Positions 37,701 through 52,159 of a stretch of DNA of 64,000 nt are shown one piece after another. A model generated the notes under the pieces. It was given only the letters and a program-made list of their open reading frames with translations. It made no database searches and was not told where the DNA came from. The DNA lies in the NCBI GenBank assembly GCA_020746105.1, contig CM036621.1, positions 25,439,501 through 25,503,500 on the forward strand, given 5' to 3'. Source of the stretch: Trogon surrucura (taxonomy: Eukaryota; Chordata; Aves; Trogoniformes; Trogonidae). A program made the translations under genes and the position numbers. Each line of letters starts with the position of its first letter. Position 1 is the first letter of the stretch.

Positions 37701-40208
37701 GTATTATTCTGTAACACTATACTTTTATGTGTCCTCAAAAAAAAAATTGCTAAATATTTTTCAATAGGTATACTACTTTCAAGCAATTTTTTAAATTATC
37801 CTTAATTGTAGGTGGTCACTCTATTTTTATCACAGATCCCAAATACATCAACTAATTATGCAGTGCAGCAATTCAGGTAACACCAAAATAGTTTTATCAA
37901 GAAAACTAAAATTTCATTTATCGTATAAAGTTTTTAATAGTATCTAATGCAGCTCCAGTTGCAGAACAATTGCTTTTGGTATCTGTTTTAACACGCTGAT
38001 ACTATTTTGAAATATTAATCTTATTTATATAGTACATTGTCACAGAAATTTAGATCAAAATAAGATCAGCTTAACTGACAACAGATATTTTCTGCCCTCT
38101 TGAAATTGCTCAGAAGATATCCAGAAAAAAAATGTCAGCACCTTTTTAATTTGATGGGTAAAATAAATAAATAAATTACATATTCCTGCTATATAAACCT
38201 CCAAATACACTATGCTCAGATAGTGAAATAAACACTCTTTTTTCCACCCAAACATTTCCATTCTTTTCACAGGGGCAGAATTTACAGTCATATTTCGTAC
38301 AACTTTAGCCACTGTGTGCTATTTAACTAGGCTAGTAGGGGTTTTTTTATTAATTATATATTAAAGACGTGAACATTTTCTTGGGTGTACAGGTATGCAC
38401 TTCCAAACCGTTGCACTGTGCATGCAAATGTTATCAACTATGGAAAAGGTTACTGAGTCAAGACAGATATAAGCAGTGTTGACAAAGCCAGAAATCTAAT
38501 ACATTGTTTAAGTTAAGCTGACGAGGAGCCCAGAAATTTAGAAACTTGCAGACTTCCGAAGTGTACTCTCCAGACAGGTACTGTACAGTCAGGAATTATG
38601 GCATAAACAGTATATACTGTATAACACATATGTCCATATCACAACATAAATTATACATATTATGCATGTGTACTTTCCCATTGTTGTGGAAATGAAACAA
38701 CCTAGCTTTTCTTACTTGACAAACATTGATTAAGCAAAAACTGAAGAACAGTCCTTTTATTTATTCCTAATATAAATAATGCACAGGTAATTTTTCACCT
38801 AGCCACAATAGAAATGTCCTCAAGATGCAGACAGAACACAGAGCTAGCCTTAGTTCTACAATTTCACCACTGTGAATGTGAGCATAACAATATAATAAAA
38901 TAAAAAAAAAGATGAGAAGAATCATATCCTTGGTATCTGCTACTAATGAAGTAGAAGATGATGGAAACTGCAAATGTAAGGATCTCTGAAGATTAGGTTA
39001 AACTAGAGTTTACCATACCTCTTCACAACAGTTTATTGTTCTGTGAACAGGAACTTTTTGCTGTAAAACCATCTAGTCTTGAGAAAACAGTTATTAGGTT
39101 CAAGAAATGACTCAGTCTTCTGTTTTCAGACTGTTGCTATGAACCAACCTCATGTCGATTTTATCTGCTTCAGCTGGAAAGAAGCTATCAAAACCATTAA
39201 CTTCCTAACAAGCTGAAATGGTAAAAGTTTCTCTCTCTTACTGTAGCCAAAAGCCATAACAAACCACATAATTCATGCAAGTCAGTTGCAAATTATAAAT
39301 TCTAAGCACTATGAAGGACACTGTACTGTTGAAACTAAATGACCAGAGCTATCAAATTTAACTAAATTGCTGGGATATTTTGCCTTGGAATTCAATTCTT
39401 TCCAATGCCCGAATATGTAATTCCTTTTAATAAATCAATTACTAGCAAAGTTTATTCTGGCAAAACAGGGTATGTGATTCTAGCTTTCTGTTTTCTCCTA
39501 GGCATACAACGATGCATGGCAAAGAAATCAGATGGATGAAATTACAGTTTCAATAGTTAAATATCTCTGCTTATATACTCCATGGATTTCAGCTAGATTA
39601 TTCACAGAGTTAAGCACATTGGATGAAGCCTTGTGTAAACAGTGACAAAAAATACCATAAAAATCTCCCACTGGTAGGAATATCATAAAATTAACTGTCC
39701 AACCCACAAATTAAAGAAAGCTCAGTTGTATTCACAACCTTTTTGTCTAACCTGTTCTTAATACTTGCATGAACAAAGATTTCAAATCTCTAGACACCTT
39801 GTTTCAATGTTTCATACCTCTTAAAAATACAGAAAAGTCTAATCATTATTAGTATCAATAGTTTAAAACAAGCTTTAATCTTTATTATTATTGCTCAACT
39901 GTATAGAAGAAAATGTTTATGGCAACAAGAATTTTTCACTCTGACTTTAGAGGGAACTTTACACCATGTTGATGTCCCAGCCTTCACATAATCACAGTAC
40001 ATCTAAGCTTCCAAGACTCTAAAAAGAACACTGCATTAGCAAGCTGGTTTCATCTTTTTTGCTAATTTTCAAGACATCTAATGATTGAAGCTCTTGAGTG
40101 CTTCTGAAAAATTTAATTCATTACATATTCCATACTCTAGGAAATGTATATGAATGTGTCAGTATTGCCTTTTTCTATTGACATCATACTGACACTTCAT
40201 AAATTCAG

Positions 40209-40242
40209 TTCCTTGTTCTTTGTCAAATGTTCCTTGTTCTTT
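40209..40242. repeat. 13-bp direct repeat, 21-bp spacing
   Basis: ttccttgttcttt occurs at 40209-40221 and 40230-40242, separated by gtcaaatg. Confidence 0.65.
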
Positions 40243-43200
40243 TTCACTGTAAAGTGAAATCACAATTCAACAAATGTACAATAAAGACATATTTAGATAT
40301 ACATCCTTATTTTCCTAAACCTAAAAAAAGAATAAAGACAAAAGATCAAGGTTCCTTGCATTTAAAATTAAATATTTATATCAATGAGACTGATAAATAT
40401 TTACTACATAAGGTGAAATATATTGCTTCAAGATGGAATTAGATAAAACACACACTCATCATTAAAAGTATAAATTACCAGGAAAAGTAGTCAAGAGAGA
40501 ATTTCATTGATATTTCACTAGTATTAACTGAAAATTTATAAAATGTTAGAAAAAATTTCAGACTATGGATAACCTATTCTCCTTGTGGTGGAAGCACTTA
40601 AACCTGACAATTAAAATGAAGATTTGCAACAACAGTGCAATAAACAACTTGTAAACTCTTAACATAAAAAACCAAATAAACAAATCCATCAACCACCACC
40701 ATTGCATTTTCATTATATCACATGGTACAACAGAAATAAAATGACTGTAAAACATCATTGTCACAGCAGTTTTTGCTTTGGAAACTGTTATCTCTATATT
40801 CCATAATACAGAATAGATGCTTACTCTTTAGAATCTATCAAATCATTTTAACTGTTTAATGGAAAGCTAAAATGATTACATTATTAATGTAATTTAAAAC
40901 CATAGCTATAATTCACTTCAGAGAGTTCAGAAATCATAATATAAAATTAAGAAAATAATTTATCCTTCAACCATATAGGGTCTAGTATTTAACATTACAG
41001 TCAGAGGAATTAGTTACAGTTACATACACTAGACTGAAGTTGGGAGAGAAGAAAAATGAAAGAAGAGCAGATACGAAGATAAAACTATAGAAATTTCACA
41101 TCCCAGATCGTGCACTAAAAAGATTACTGGGAAGGACTTAATCTGTGCCTTCCCGGACACAAAAATAATGGCAAACACATCAAAATAAAAAAGAAAACAA
41201 GTGTAAAAGTCAAAGAGGCTGATTCACGTGGAAATGCAGAATTAGTTACCTACTCTGCAAACCCGTGCGCTAACATAATTATTCCTGTGTTTATGACCCC
41301 TTTAAGTCTTGGATTTGATTTCACTTAACCAGGTGGTTTGAGTTAATAAGCTTGAGTAACACTTCTGAGTTACTTGACTGAAGATGGCCATAAGCAAGTC
41401 ACTGGACCTACAGGGTGACTGGATTCAACACATTAAACCATGGTAATTTGAATGCTTACATTGCTACTGCATTTTAGCTACAAAATCAAATGCATTGGAG
41501 TTTCAAATTTTCCCTAGCTGGCCAAGCTTATCCAATTCATGTCAGGCATTTGTGTTTGTCTATGACAGAGTAGGGTCTAGAGAAAAAGCTTTCTTTCCCA
41601 TGAACTAACAGCGCTTTGAGAGCAGCCTTGAGATACTGTGCTAAGAGTTCTCAGAGAGTGTACTTAGTAGTCATTCTTTCACATACAATGGTAGAGTAAC
41701 ACCAGTGGGTCCTGATTGCTGTAGCTGTTTGTCTCACCCCTTTTCTCTCACATCCATCAAGCCCATTACATTCCCTTCGAGGACTCACTCTCTTCCTATC
41801 TAGTCTCTCTCAGACAGACAAAAGAAAAAAATTTTTAAAAAAATCTCCTGAATTCTCTAATCCTTCCTATAAACAGCATTTAAGGACCACACCAGTGTGT
41901 CTGTGTCTGTGCAGGATTTTCTCTTTGATGTGCTTTTATGCCCTTTTGTGATTATTTCTGACAGGGTTTGCTTTTCCTCAGATCTGTAGAAGGTGAAAGG
42001 ACTGAAATGCCGGTTAAAGATAGACATTAAGGGGCAAGACCTAGCTGCCTTGTGACCAGGAAACGGCAGCTGGCTTTGACCTACTGAAACATGTTACAGC
42101 TGGTTAAGAGCACTGGCCTTGGTGATCAGAGGGCAGATTGTTCACCTTAAGTCTTTCTTCCCTGTATTCAGTATTTAGCCTCACTCCTGCTTCCATCACC
42201 AAGTCAAACTGGAGGGAAAAATAAGCTACATTTTGTCTTGTACTAAAAACTGGGAGAAAAAAAAAAAAACAAAACAAACAACTCGCCATTTGTAACACTT
42301 GCATCAGTGTTTCCATGTAAATGAATTAGCATAACAAATATTACCAGCTGTTAAGTTAAAGCAAGAGCAGAAACCTCTGGCTTTGTGTAATGTGTGTTTA
42401 GGATAAGATGTACAACCACTGCACAGGTGTTGAATTTTTAATTAATGTAAGATGGTAAAATCATTTTACATTCTCTTGAAGGAGCACATCTCTATAAACA
42501 TACTTGTCAATGTAGAGAACTGAGAGAACCTGGAAGCTTAGGGATACCAAGAGGAAAAGAAGGACACAGTGAGTGACCCAATGGCTGAGCTCCCAAATTC
42601 TTGTCTAGGCAAGTAGGGCTTAGGGAAGCTCAGGAAAAAAAAAAAAAGATGAGAATACTCAGGTACAACTTATTCATAGAAATAACAGCTGTTTCTATTA
42701 GAACATGATTTAGAAGGGTTTTACATTGCTGATTGGAAAAAACATAAAGACTATTACCAGAATACTCAAAAACACCTTTAATCCCCACGGGCTTGCCTAC
42801 ACAGAAACGGGAAGAAACTAAATCAAATCTACTGCAGAACCAGTAAGAGTAGTGTCTCAGGACTTCTGGGAAAAGCAAGTGTACTATAGTGGTAGATAAC
42901 GCAGTAAGAACAAAATCGACATTTACTAATATATCTCTGATGAAGGCTGTAAAAGAACATGTTTCTATTCAATACGTGCCTATCTAAAAGAGTGTACTGT
43001 GATGATCATTAGCCATTAAATGGACTAGTATGATGGAAGATTTATTAGGATTCTGCTTTACGGAACAGTTGAATCCTTAAGTATTTTTTTCTAATACAAG
43101 ACATTTGATCACAGACTTTAAGTTACAAACCAAGTATGACAAATTTTTGCATGGAATTATTGCTTAGCATGTTAGAACACTGTCACTGTTGCAGAATCCT

Positions 43201-46200
43201 AGACCGACTGGTCTATGCATAAAGCAGCTTTATGAAAACTTCTCTGTGTAGATCTATTTTCGTGCTGACACTGCCCAAGGATGTTTTTTATCAAATGTGT
43301 CAGAAAGACAGACCTAAAACTCTGAGTTGAATAAGAGCTGGGGATGAGATGCAGCTAATTTAATCACATTTTTAAAACAGTTTTATTAAGAAAATAAATA
43401 TGCCAGCAGAACCTCAAACAAAATTTCATTATCTAAAAGCATTTACCATTCTTTTTACTAGAAAGTTGAAAACTAATACTCTCATGTGAAGTTTAGGCAT
43501 TTGACTCCAAAACATAATTTGTGGGCTGAACCTTCATATCCCACTGAATTCACCAGCAGTTCTGAGTGCTCAATACTTCTGTAAATTAGAACATTGGACT
43601 CAGACACTTATTTCTGGATACCAAATTTTGAAAATTTAGCATTGAAAATTACCATAGGTAACAATTATTTGTGTACTATAATTTGAGGGGCTTTTGACTT
43701 ACATTGCGGTAGAAAACTACGCAAGCATTTGAATCATTTTATCACATCACCATAAGCAATAAAAACAGGTCACTCAGGAGAAAGTATGTGAAGTTTGCTT
43801 TTTTTATATGTTCATGTAATGCTGCAGTACTAAAAGTCCCTTCTACATGTGTAGCAACGGAATCCATGCACCTATATTCAGTTCACGGAGCAGTAATTCT
43901 TTCACTTATGGGTCTATTAGTAATTCTCCATATTTTTTATTATCTCTTTGCCACATCCCTTAGAAGACACTTTGGAAAGCTAGAAGAATTAGCATTTTGA
44001 ATACTACAGAAAATCATCTCCAAACTTCATTATACACACAATCATGAAGCTATTGGTACTGTAAATCTTAGCACCAGGTGGCCTTGTAAATCCATGGGGG
44101 GCTGCCTTCCCTTGTGCTCCTTGTTTAGATGGAACACAGACTATGGGGGACCAATATTCTGTAATTCATTCAACCTCTAGTAGCAGCTTGTATGCATCCC
44201 TGGGGTCTTAAGATGGGTTATATTTATCATACACAATTGCAGTAACATATTGGAGGTTATAAATTATTGCAACTTCACTGACAGACATGATTTTACACTC
44301 GCACTGAGTCTGACAATGAATTATGGCCGTAGGAAAAACAAGGAGTTGAAATACCTGCTCTCTATTGTGACACTACTTCAGATCCACACCAGTAAATAAA
44401 GATATACATATGGAACAACCTCTGTGTTTCCCTAAGTATCAAGGTTTGCAGTTTCATGTACTTTGAAAAGCTATACTAGCTCTACTCTAGCAATATTTTT
44501 GGTTTATGTACATTTCTTCCCTTTCACAAAAAGCATTAGTATTACTAATGTAGTTCTGGACCAAAAAGAGGTAAATAAAGTGTCTTAAACATCTGATAAA
44601 TATTTGAGAAAGACTGGGAAAAGTTTTCATGCCAGCACTACTAGTGTGTATGTGCACCAAGGAACACCACAGTTAAAAATGTTCATAAGACTAAAGAAAT
44701 GCGTAACTGAAGAGTGGTAAATATTTAAATACATGCACAGCTAAAATAATCTGTGTGTCCGCAAAGTACAAAAACCTTTTCCTTTACTGGCATGGCATGC
44801 ATAATGATTTTGCTCTGGTATGCCATAACTGTTTATGCCTTTCTCTCCTACTGATAATATGAGCAGTTATAAAGAGCACTGTAACATTTTTTTTATGTTA
44901 AAGTCTATATTGTACAGTAATTAAGAATCAAAATATGTTGGGGTTTTTAAACAAACGTGTTACACTACTTTCATTCTGGATGAACAGCAAAGACTAAATA
45001 CTCCATAAAGAGAAAATTACTGTATTTTTTCACTGTAAAAAGGTCTTTGTCTTTAGGCTCACGCACATTTAAAAAACTGATCCTTTTCCACCTAGTCATT
45101 TTTCACTACATCTTGCTAGTGTACAGGGACAGACATAAACTTTACACAGGTACAGCAAGAAAAGACAGCAGGATCCCAGGATAAACATTCCAGTGGAAAC
45201 TCAATGAATTTATCTGAAGTCATTGAGTTTCACCAACTTGCTTCTGAAGGGAGTAAAGTGGTGGCATTTTAACTGAAGTATATGTTTTGACAAAGTGCAT
45301 CTTTCACAAAAAAAAACCCAAACAATCCCAGCCTGAACAAACACAGAGATGAAAACTCTTCATTTTCTCTTGACAGAATACTTCAGTGGGCAGTCACTCA
45401 CACTATTAATAGTTTACACGTTATTTTCCAAACATCGGCTTTGAGATACTGATTCCTACCAAGCATTTATTATATTAAACAGCCTTTTACTTTCTTCTAC
45501 TAATACACTTACTACAGTATAATGAAATCACACATCAATCCTCAATAAACCAAAGTGATCAAGCTCTTTAAATCTGCTACTCTGAGGAATTTTCTCTGGT
45601 CACTAAATTTCCTACACTCTCCAACATTTATTTTTTGTGTCTATATAGAGTGAGCATCTGCAATCTCCAATATATGCTTCCACAGAAAAGAGTACCAAGC
45701 CTCTCAGAGCTTTGGATAATTAGAACTATAAAGCACTAAATCCACTCTTTGATGGAAATTACTTTTTCAGTGCAAGAGAGAGGAGTCTGGACAGTGTGTA
45801 TCTCCTCATACTATTGATGAAGCTGTAAACATTAGAAAACACTGTTGCAGATCCTCAGACATACATTTCGAATCACACGCTCCCAAGCCTTTTAAAAAAG
45901 TTTCCAGATACCCATGTAACTTGAAACACTGCAGATTTCACACCCTGAACCCTTCCTTTTCTTAAAAATAGAATGCAGATGTTCAATTATCCAGTATAAA
46001 TGTTCTCAGGGTCATGACAGCTTCACATTTGATAGAATACTGAACACAATAAATCTCTTGTACAATTAGTCTGCTTATCTGGCAGACCTACATCAGTCCC
46101 TGGGGCAGAAATTAGATTGAAACTGTTCTCTACGTTTTCTCCTTTTACGTCAGTAATGATGTAACTACAAAATACCATCATTTGATCTAGGAAAAAGCCT

Positions 46201-48421
46201 CATTTTTTTTCCTTTTTTTTATTCAGAGTTCAGATCAATTGTTCTTTTCCGTACTGAAGTATGGGTGAAAACCTGGATGTAATACTTCATTATATGCAAG
46301 TGGCACTTTCTTTCTCCTTCAGAAGTGTATGAAAGTCCTCTGTGGGAGTATGACTAGTATTTCAGCAGAAGAATAGAGCTCACTCTACCTTTAGTCCTTG
46401 ATTCCATAAGCCTGACCATACTGTGTTCATTTAGGATTAAATCTAAGCTTACAGGTGAATAATACCCATATGATATCAAGACTAAAATATAGGAAGGCAC
46501 TTAACCACTTGCCTTACAATAAGAAATTTTTCTCTGATACTGTACTTTCTGAACTTTGAAAGTAGTAACAGAGGTTTGCCTTCCCTCTCAACAGAGCAAA
46601 AATCTTTACTGTTGCAACTAGTTGTTACTTTTCAATAAATAAAGGAAGACTGACTGGGGTTTATATTTGCTAATTGATTGACAAAAGTGATCCTGGCAAA
46701 CTGAAGCCGATACAACTCCAGGAAGGAAAAAAATGTCAAGACAATCAGCAAAGTAGGTCAGGATGCTGCAGTAGTTTGCTGTCATCACCGTACTGTTTTA
46801 ACCTACAATTTATTATGCAAAGGTGGAATCCCAGTATGAACCAGGCAGCTAAAAGCTGACTCCAACTTTTCCCTAGTTATTTTCTCAGGAACCTAATATC
46901 CAGAAGCAAATCTGATAACAATTTGCCATGTCTCATTTCTGAAGATGACACTGGAATAGAAACTATCATGGAAACTCTAACATATCCACATGTGGCTTTT
47001 TGCTTTCCATAAGCCATCTAAAGGATGCAGAGGAACAGAATGGATAGAGTCCGTTCAAGAGATAGTCTGCATTGATCAGATAACATTAAAACCCTTTGAA
47101 AAACATATCAGTAAAAATCAAAAAAAGTGTCTTTACTTGTATACATTTTATAACAAAGAGACTCTTCAGTCCCTTCTTCTGAAAAGGCAGAAAGTTCTCA
47201 TTACAGGTTAATGTTCCTCTCATTTTCCCACCACCATCTCAATTTGTTACGGTCACAACAACTTTAGTTGAAGATTAGGTTGTTTCTGAGCTGTCTCTCT
47301 TCACTTTGAATTCCTTCTTTATGGAGTTAAGGGACAAAATTTTTCAGTCATTCATGCATGGCAAATCACTATTAGATGTATTTCATTCTAAGACAGATTA
47401 TGTGGCTCCTTGGATGGGAAATGAGTGGCGGGAAGTTGGAAAGAAAATTAAGTACAAAAAAATCCCAATAGCTCTAAGGCCTTACTGTTGTGCTTATTAA
47501 AACCTAGACACTGTTGAAACCAATATTAAATCCTGTAATATCTGAAAATTTAGATTCCTTTTCAAAAAAAAAAAAAAGCCTTTCGAAATAGCATGAGGAG
47601 ATGTGCTTGAATCATCTTTCCAGATGGCTGATACATTTCCTATGAATCTTAAATTCTCTGATTTTTGCTCTGCCAGTTACAAATAGATAAGTCTGGTTGA
47701 CAGTTGCAGCAAGTCCTATAGGAGCCCTAACACAAAACAGAATTTAATCTTAGATGACTCTTCAATTTAACATGATCCTCATTTCCACAAAGAGACATAA
47801 GAGTGAACAAGAGGGTTCAGAAAGACTTATAATAAGGGCACTAACGATCTCCCCAAATCCTACACGCTTTCATTGCCACAGTCTCCAAACTCTCTGCTTC
47901 CTTTCCTTCACTTTTATGTGTTTCAGCCATTAAACAGTTTGACAAATTCCCAGCTGGAGTGCCAGCTTCCTTCTGTGTGTTGGGAATTAACAGCCAGCTA
48001 CGCAGGAGCTTCACATAACTACTAGTTGTATTCAGACGACAGTACAGACAGTGAGAAAAATTAAAGTGTGCTCTGCTTTCTCTTCGGCAGAAAGCTGCTT
48101 TCTCCACTACTCAAGCGAAATTGCTGGGGAGTGCATAAGATATCTAGTCAGAAGAAGCAGAAGTTGAACCCAGGTAAATGAGAGAATGTTGAAGTTTAGG
48201 GCTGGGCTAGCCACTAAACTCTGTCATTCTCCATGATCCCACCATAACCCTGAGGAGGATAACAGAGGAACCAGGGGGAGAGACCTGGAGGTTGCAAAAA
48301 TAAAAATTCGAACCAGTTAATGAAAAAGAAAATTATATCAAGAATAACAATGAAGATGTTAAACTGTATACAGATATATACCAGTATAAGTATACTGAAA
48401 GATAGAAATTAATAAGTTAAT

Positions 48422-48950
48422 ATGGAACCTGCACTTTCCAGGTGGCAACCAGGGCAACTAGGCCCCAAGCAGAAAAGCTCCAGACTGGATTTGGCAGCAG
48501 ACAGGAGCATCCAAGCCCAGAGCCCTGATGACAGTCCACAAAAATGGAAAAGGAAGCCTTGGAGAGGCTGTGCTGCTCCCACCCAGTGAGGCAGTAGAAG
48601 GTGATCTGTCCAAACAACTGCTGCTTCTCTGCAGCATGAAAACAGGAGGTGGGAGCACCAGCAGCACAGAGAGAGATGACGAGCAGCTGGAGGCAATCCT
48701 CCCAGCACAGCAGCACTACAGGCCCCAGGGGTCCTCTCAGGGGCCCTTTTATACTGAGCACCATGGGAAGGAACACCATGATTGGTCCATTCAGGTCACC
48801 TGACCCAGCCTCTCCTCCCCATAGGCACAGCTGTCCCCCTGCCCCACTGTGACTGCCCCCAGTGCCAGGAGCCCCAGAGAACTTTCATCCTGGAGCTCTC
48901 AAACTAGGACTAGAGAAGTACCACAAACCCCTTCCTACTCCCCAAGTTTT
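48422..48950 (-). other. GC-rich island of unknown identity in AT-rich intron
   Basis: About 530 bp rich in G and C between AT-rich flanks, with an abrupt left edge near 48422. It holds overlapping minus-strand open frames of 99 and 120 codons, but their translations match no family I recognise and lack domain motifs. On the minus strand it carries CCAAT and TATA boxes, so a solo LTR of an avian retrovirus-like element or an internal promoter are both possible. I could not find paired TG...CA ends or a target duplication to prove an LTR. Confidence 0.45.
48746..48805 (-). promoter_or_regulatory. CCAAT/TATA core-promoter-like arrangement
   Basis: On the minus strand: CCAAT at 48785-48781, then TATAAAAG at 48753-48746, about 28 bp downstream. 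A palindromic GGTCA-CC-TGACC lies just upstream at 48794-48805 and also contains an E-box (CACCTG/CAGGTG). Spacing and order fit a class II core promoter with a proximal CCAAT box. No transcript or downstream gene is visible, so function is inference. Confidence 0.4.
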
Positions 48951-51900
48951 CAAAGAATGGTGAGAGTAGGGTGTAGATTGGCTGTATAGCTCCCTCTAAA
49001 TTTAAGAGTGCTCGATTACTTTCCCCATTTTGTCAGAAAAGATCTTACCCAGAGAATCTATGTGACGGCTCTCCTGATCAACGTAGCGTGATGGTGGTGC
49101 CAGGAATTAATATCTCCGAAGTCCAGGTTCCCACCTACTGTTTTTCATTTGCTTATGAACTTCAGCTCTTCACCCAAATCAGTAATTTGAAACAGGAATA
49201 AAGTTTACTTTATTTATTTTAATAAACCACCACTGAACCTCTCTCTTCCCCAACTAAAGTATCTTTTCAAGAATTCATTATGATCAGGAGAAAGATTTAT
49301 TTAGCTATGCACCTGCATAGAATTTTACTAGGCACATGCTGTGAAGTTAATATGGAGAATATAAATAGGCTTAGCAAGTCTGCTGCCATGCTAAGGTCTA
49401 TTCTCATTGTGTGTTACCACATTTTATTGTACAGAAATGTTTCCTTGGATAATTTTGTCTCCATGCAAGTAACTGCTCCTTCAGGAAAAGCTTTTTTAAA
49501 GTATAATACTTGCATTTGTATGCACTTCACAGACTTTTCCTCAGACTCTATCATCTACTTGCTGCTCTCTGTGAATGCCAAAAAAGAATCTAACTCCAAA
49601 GACTTCTTTTCAAAGTGTTGATAAAAAACAGTCTTCAGTGTAATAGCTACCCGTTTTAAGTTGTAAAACCCAGAGAATGAAAAATCTGTCTTTAAATATA
49701 TGTTGTCAGCCTGCCAAAAATACTTTTTTTTCTTTTTGTTTTTTCCCCATTATTGTGGTATTTCTTTACCACTAACCTGTAGCTCTCTGCTTGTTGACTA
49801 AAATTTTAGACTTAATTTTCTGTTGTCTTCTTCCTGTCCTCTCTCCATCCTGGAGGCATTCAGACCTAAGAGTCTGGGATGTTTGTGCACACTAAAGAGG
49901 AAAGTTTGAAATGTTCATCTTATGATATTAGACTAGTCTCAACAGACTTTGTGCTCATGCAGGCAAATAATTCATCTTCATTTATCTCCTGCCTGAGAGG
50001 TCATTCCACTGATTAATCTACACAGACAGGTTCATTCCTATCTCTCCAAACCTGATAAAACTATTAGTGACATGCCTAATCAATAAAAAAGAATTCTCAT
50101 TTACTTTTCACTGTTAGTCACTTACATGCAAAAACTCTCTTTCTCCATAAACCCAAGTTTTATTTACCTAGCAACCAAAGTCAGAAAACTTCTTTCTGAA
50201 GTATTAATCAAACTCACCCACATATTAACCACTATTTAGTACAAAACTTTCAGAGCCTGTCAGTATCCTGTTCACTCTTGTTCCATTGGGTGGCATCATC
50301 CTATCCGAACATCTTGTTTTCCATTTACTGATAGATCATTTAGTTAACAAACACAGACTTTGCCTACAACGTCAGAATGTTTTGTGCTTGACAGCTGTAT
50401 TAATTATGATGACTACAGACAAATAATAAGAACAATCACCTCAACAATTCTTTTATTACAGCTTGTCCCTTTCAACAGCAACCACCAATAATACAAAGGA
50501 ATTCCTAGCAATTTGTCCATTGCTTCATGTTTTGTAAATTTTCTTGGGATTTTTCAACAAATATTTGAGAAAGACAATATTTAGAAGCATAGACATTACT
50601 GGTCTTCAACCAACTTTATCAAATAATTAATACTTGAATGGGAATTTTGTCTGACTACTATGATGGCAGTAGTAATTAACCCCAATAGCTTAATCTCTCC
50701 AACACTAATGCAGTTTGTAAAGTTGCACAGGTAAAGTCATGGGGGTTAGGAGAGGAGGGTCAGGGAGAGGAGAGTGGAGTGTCTTTCTCAGAGTAAAAGA
50801 TATATGCAGAAACTTGTGACTGGTGGTAAAAAATAAACCTACACAGCTCTATGTATCTGTGAAGAAAAGCAAGTCCATCAGACACATAAAGTCTCAAAGG
50901 AGAAAGACAATGGTTTTAATAATTTCTTAGCCTTCCTCATAGTTTCTGAGAGAATTTTTCAAGACAAAGTAGAATAAAGGAAGACACACAAAAAGCATCC
51001 TTGTAAACCTATTAAATTCAGCTGCCATGCTCTCAACCTTACAGATTGGGTCTCAAAAATTTCTTTAGAAACTCAGCTTCATAATCAGGGAGGGAGAAGG
51101 AGTAAATGTCCAATGCTCTGTGTGACGAGAATACCTTAATTTGCATTCTATAAAAGCACCACAAACAATATTTTTATAGTTTAAGATATCTTATTTCACA
51201 GTTCACTGGCTCCATAATAGTTATACGGTAGGTCTAACATTAAAGTGTTAGGAGGGGCTCGGCCAAGACCTTATAGTTTTCTGTATATATACTATAAACA
51301 TGTTTAAATGCCATTTATGGCACCAATCACAAACTTTGTGAGAGAACATGTTTATATAATGAAGGAACTCTTAGCCAGTCTTCTGCCAAATTTGTACATA
51401 TTTCCATCCTACAAAATGACTCCTTCCTCCTCCCAAAATATTGCAAGATCATTGTGTTAACAGGGTACTAAACAGCCACGACAGTGTTCTGTTTGCAGAG
51501 AAAATCACGGATCTTATCTTGTGCCAGCTCCCAGAACAGCATGCTTCTTTGTTATGGCTTTGTAAATTCTCTCACATACGGTATCTGAACAACTTGAGAA
51601 GAAATTCCCAGATTTCTCATTGTAAGCATATACTACAAGCTGCAGCTTAAGGGACTAATGCTTAACATACAGACTGTTTCCTAAAGGTAGATAAAAAGCT
51701 GCTGATTCTTGCAAAAGCAATACTCATGTCATACTATAAACTCAGTAGGTTCATTTCTGCCCACATTTCCACTTACCAAAATCTTGGAGAAATCTGGTGC
51801 TGAGTACACAGAAAACAGACCCCAATAATATTCAATCTTCGTATTTTTGCACTTGCATGAACCTGAAGAATCTTAGCTTTTGTGATTAACTAGCAGGTGC

Positions 51901-52159
51901 TATTAACATGCCTTTTGAAAACTGAATTGGGAAGAGAGGTGCTTTTAGCAATAACTGCTTACAGAGAAATGCACACCAAGTTAGTGAACTATGCTATCTT
52001 TTCAGATACTATTCCCATTGTATTTGCCATTTCCCTATCACACCTGCATCACAGAATTTTTCATCTGTTGTTGCAAAAAGGGGATCTTTGGGAAGTTATC
52101 AGTCACACGGCCACAGATGTGCCCAACTAGCACAGTTTCTTCACACATAAATTGGTTAT

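Noticed and set aside
48417..48779. 120-codon minus-strand open frame in the GC-rich island as a host gene
   Set aside because: It starts right after the CCAAT/TATA pair, too close for a 5' UTR, and has no known domain; high GC alone lengthens chance frames.
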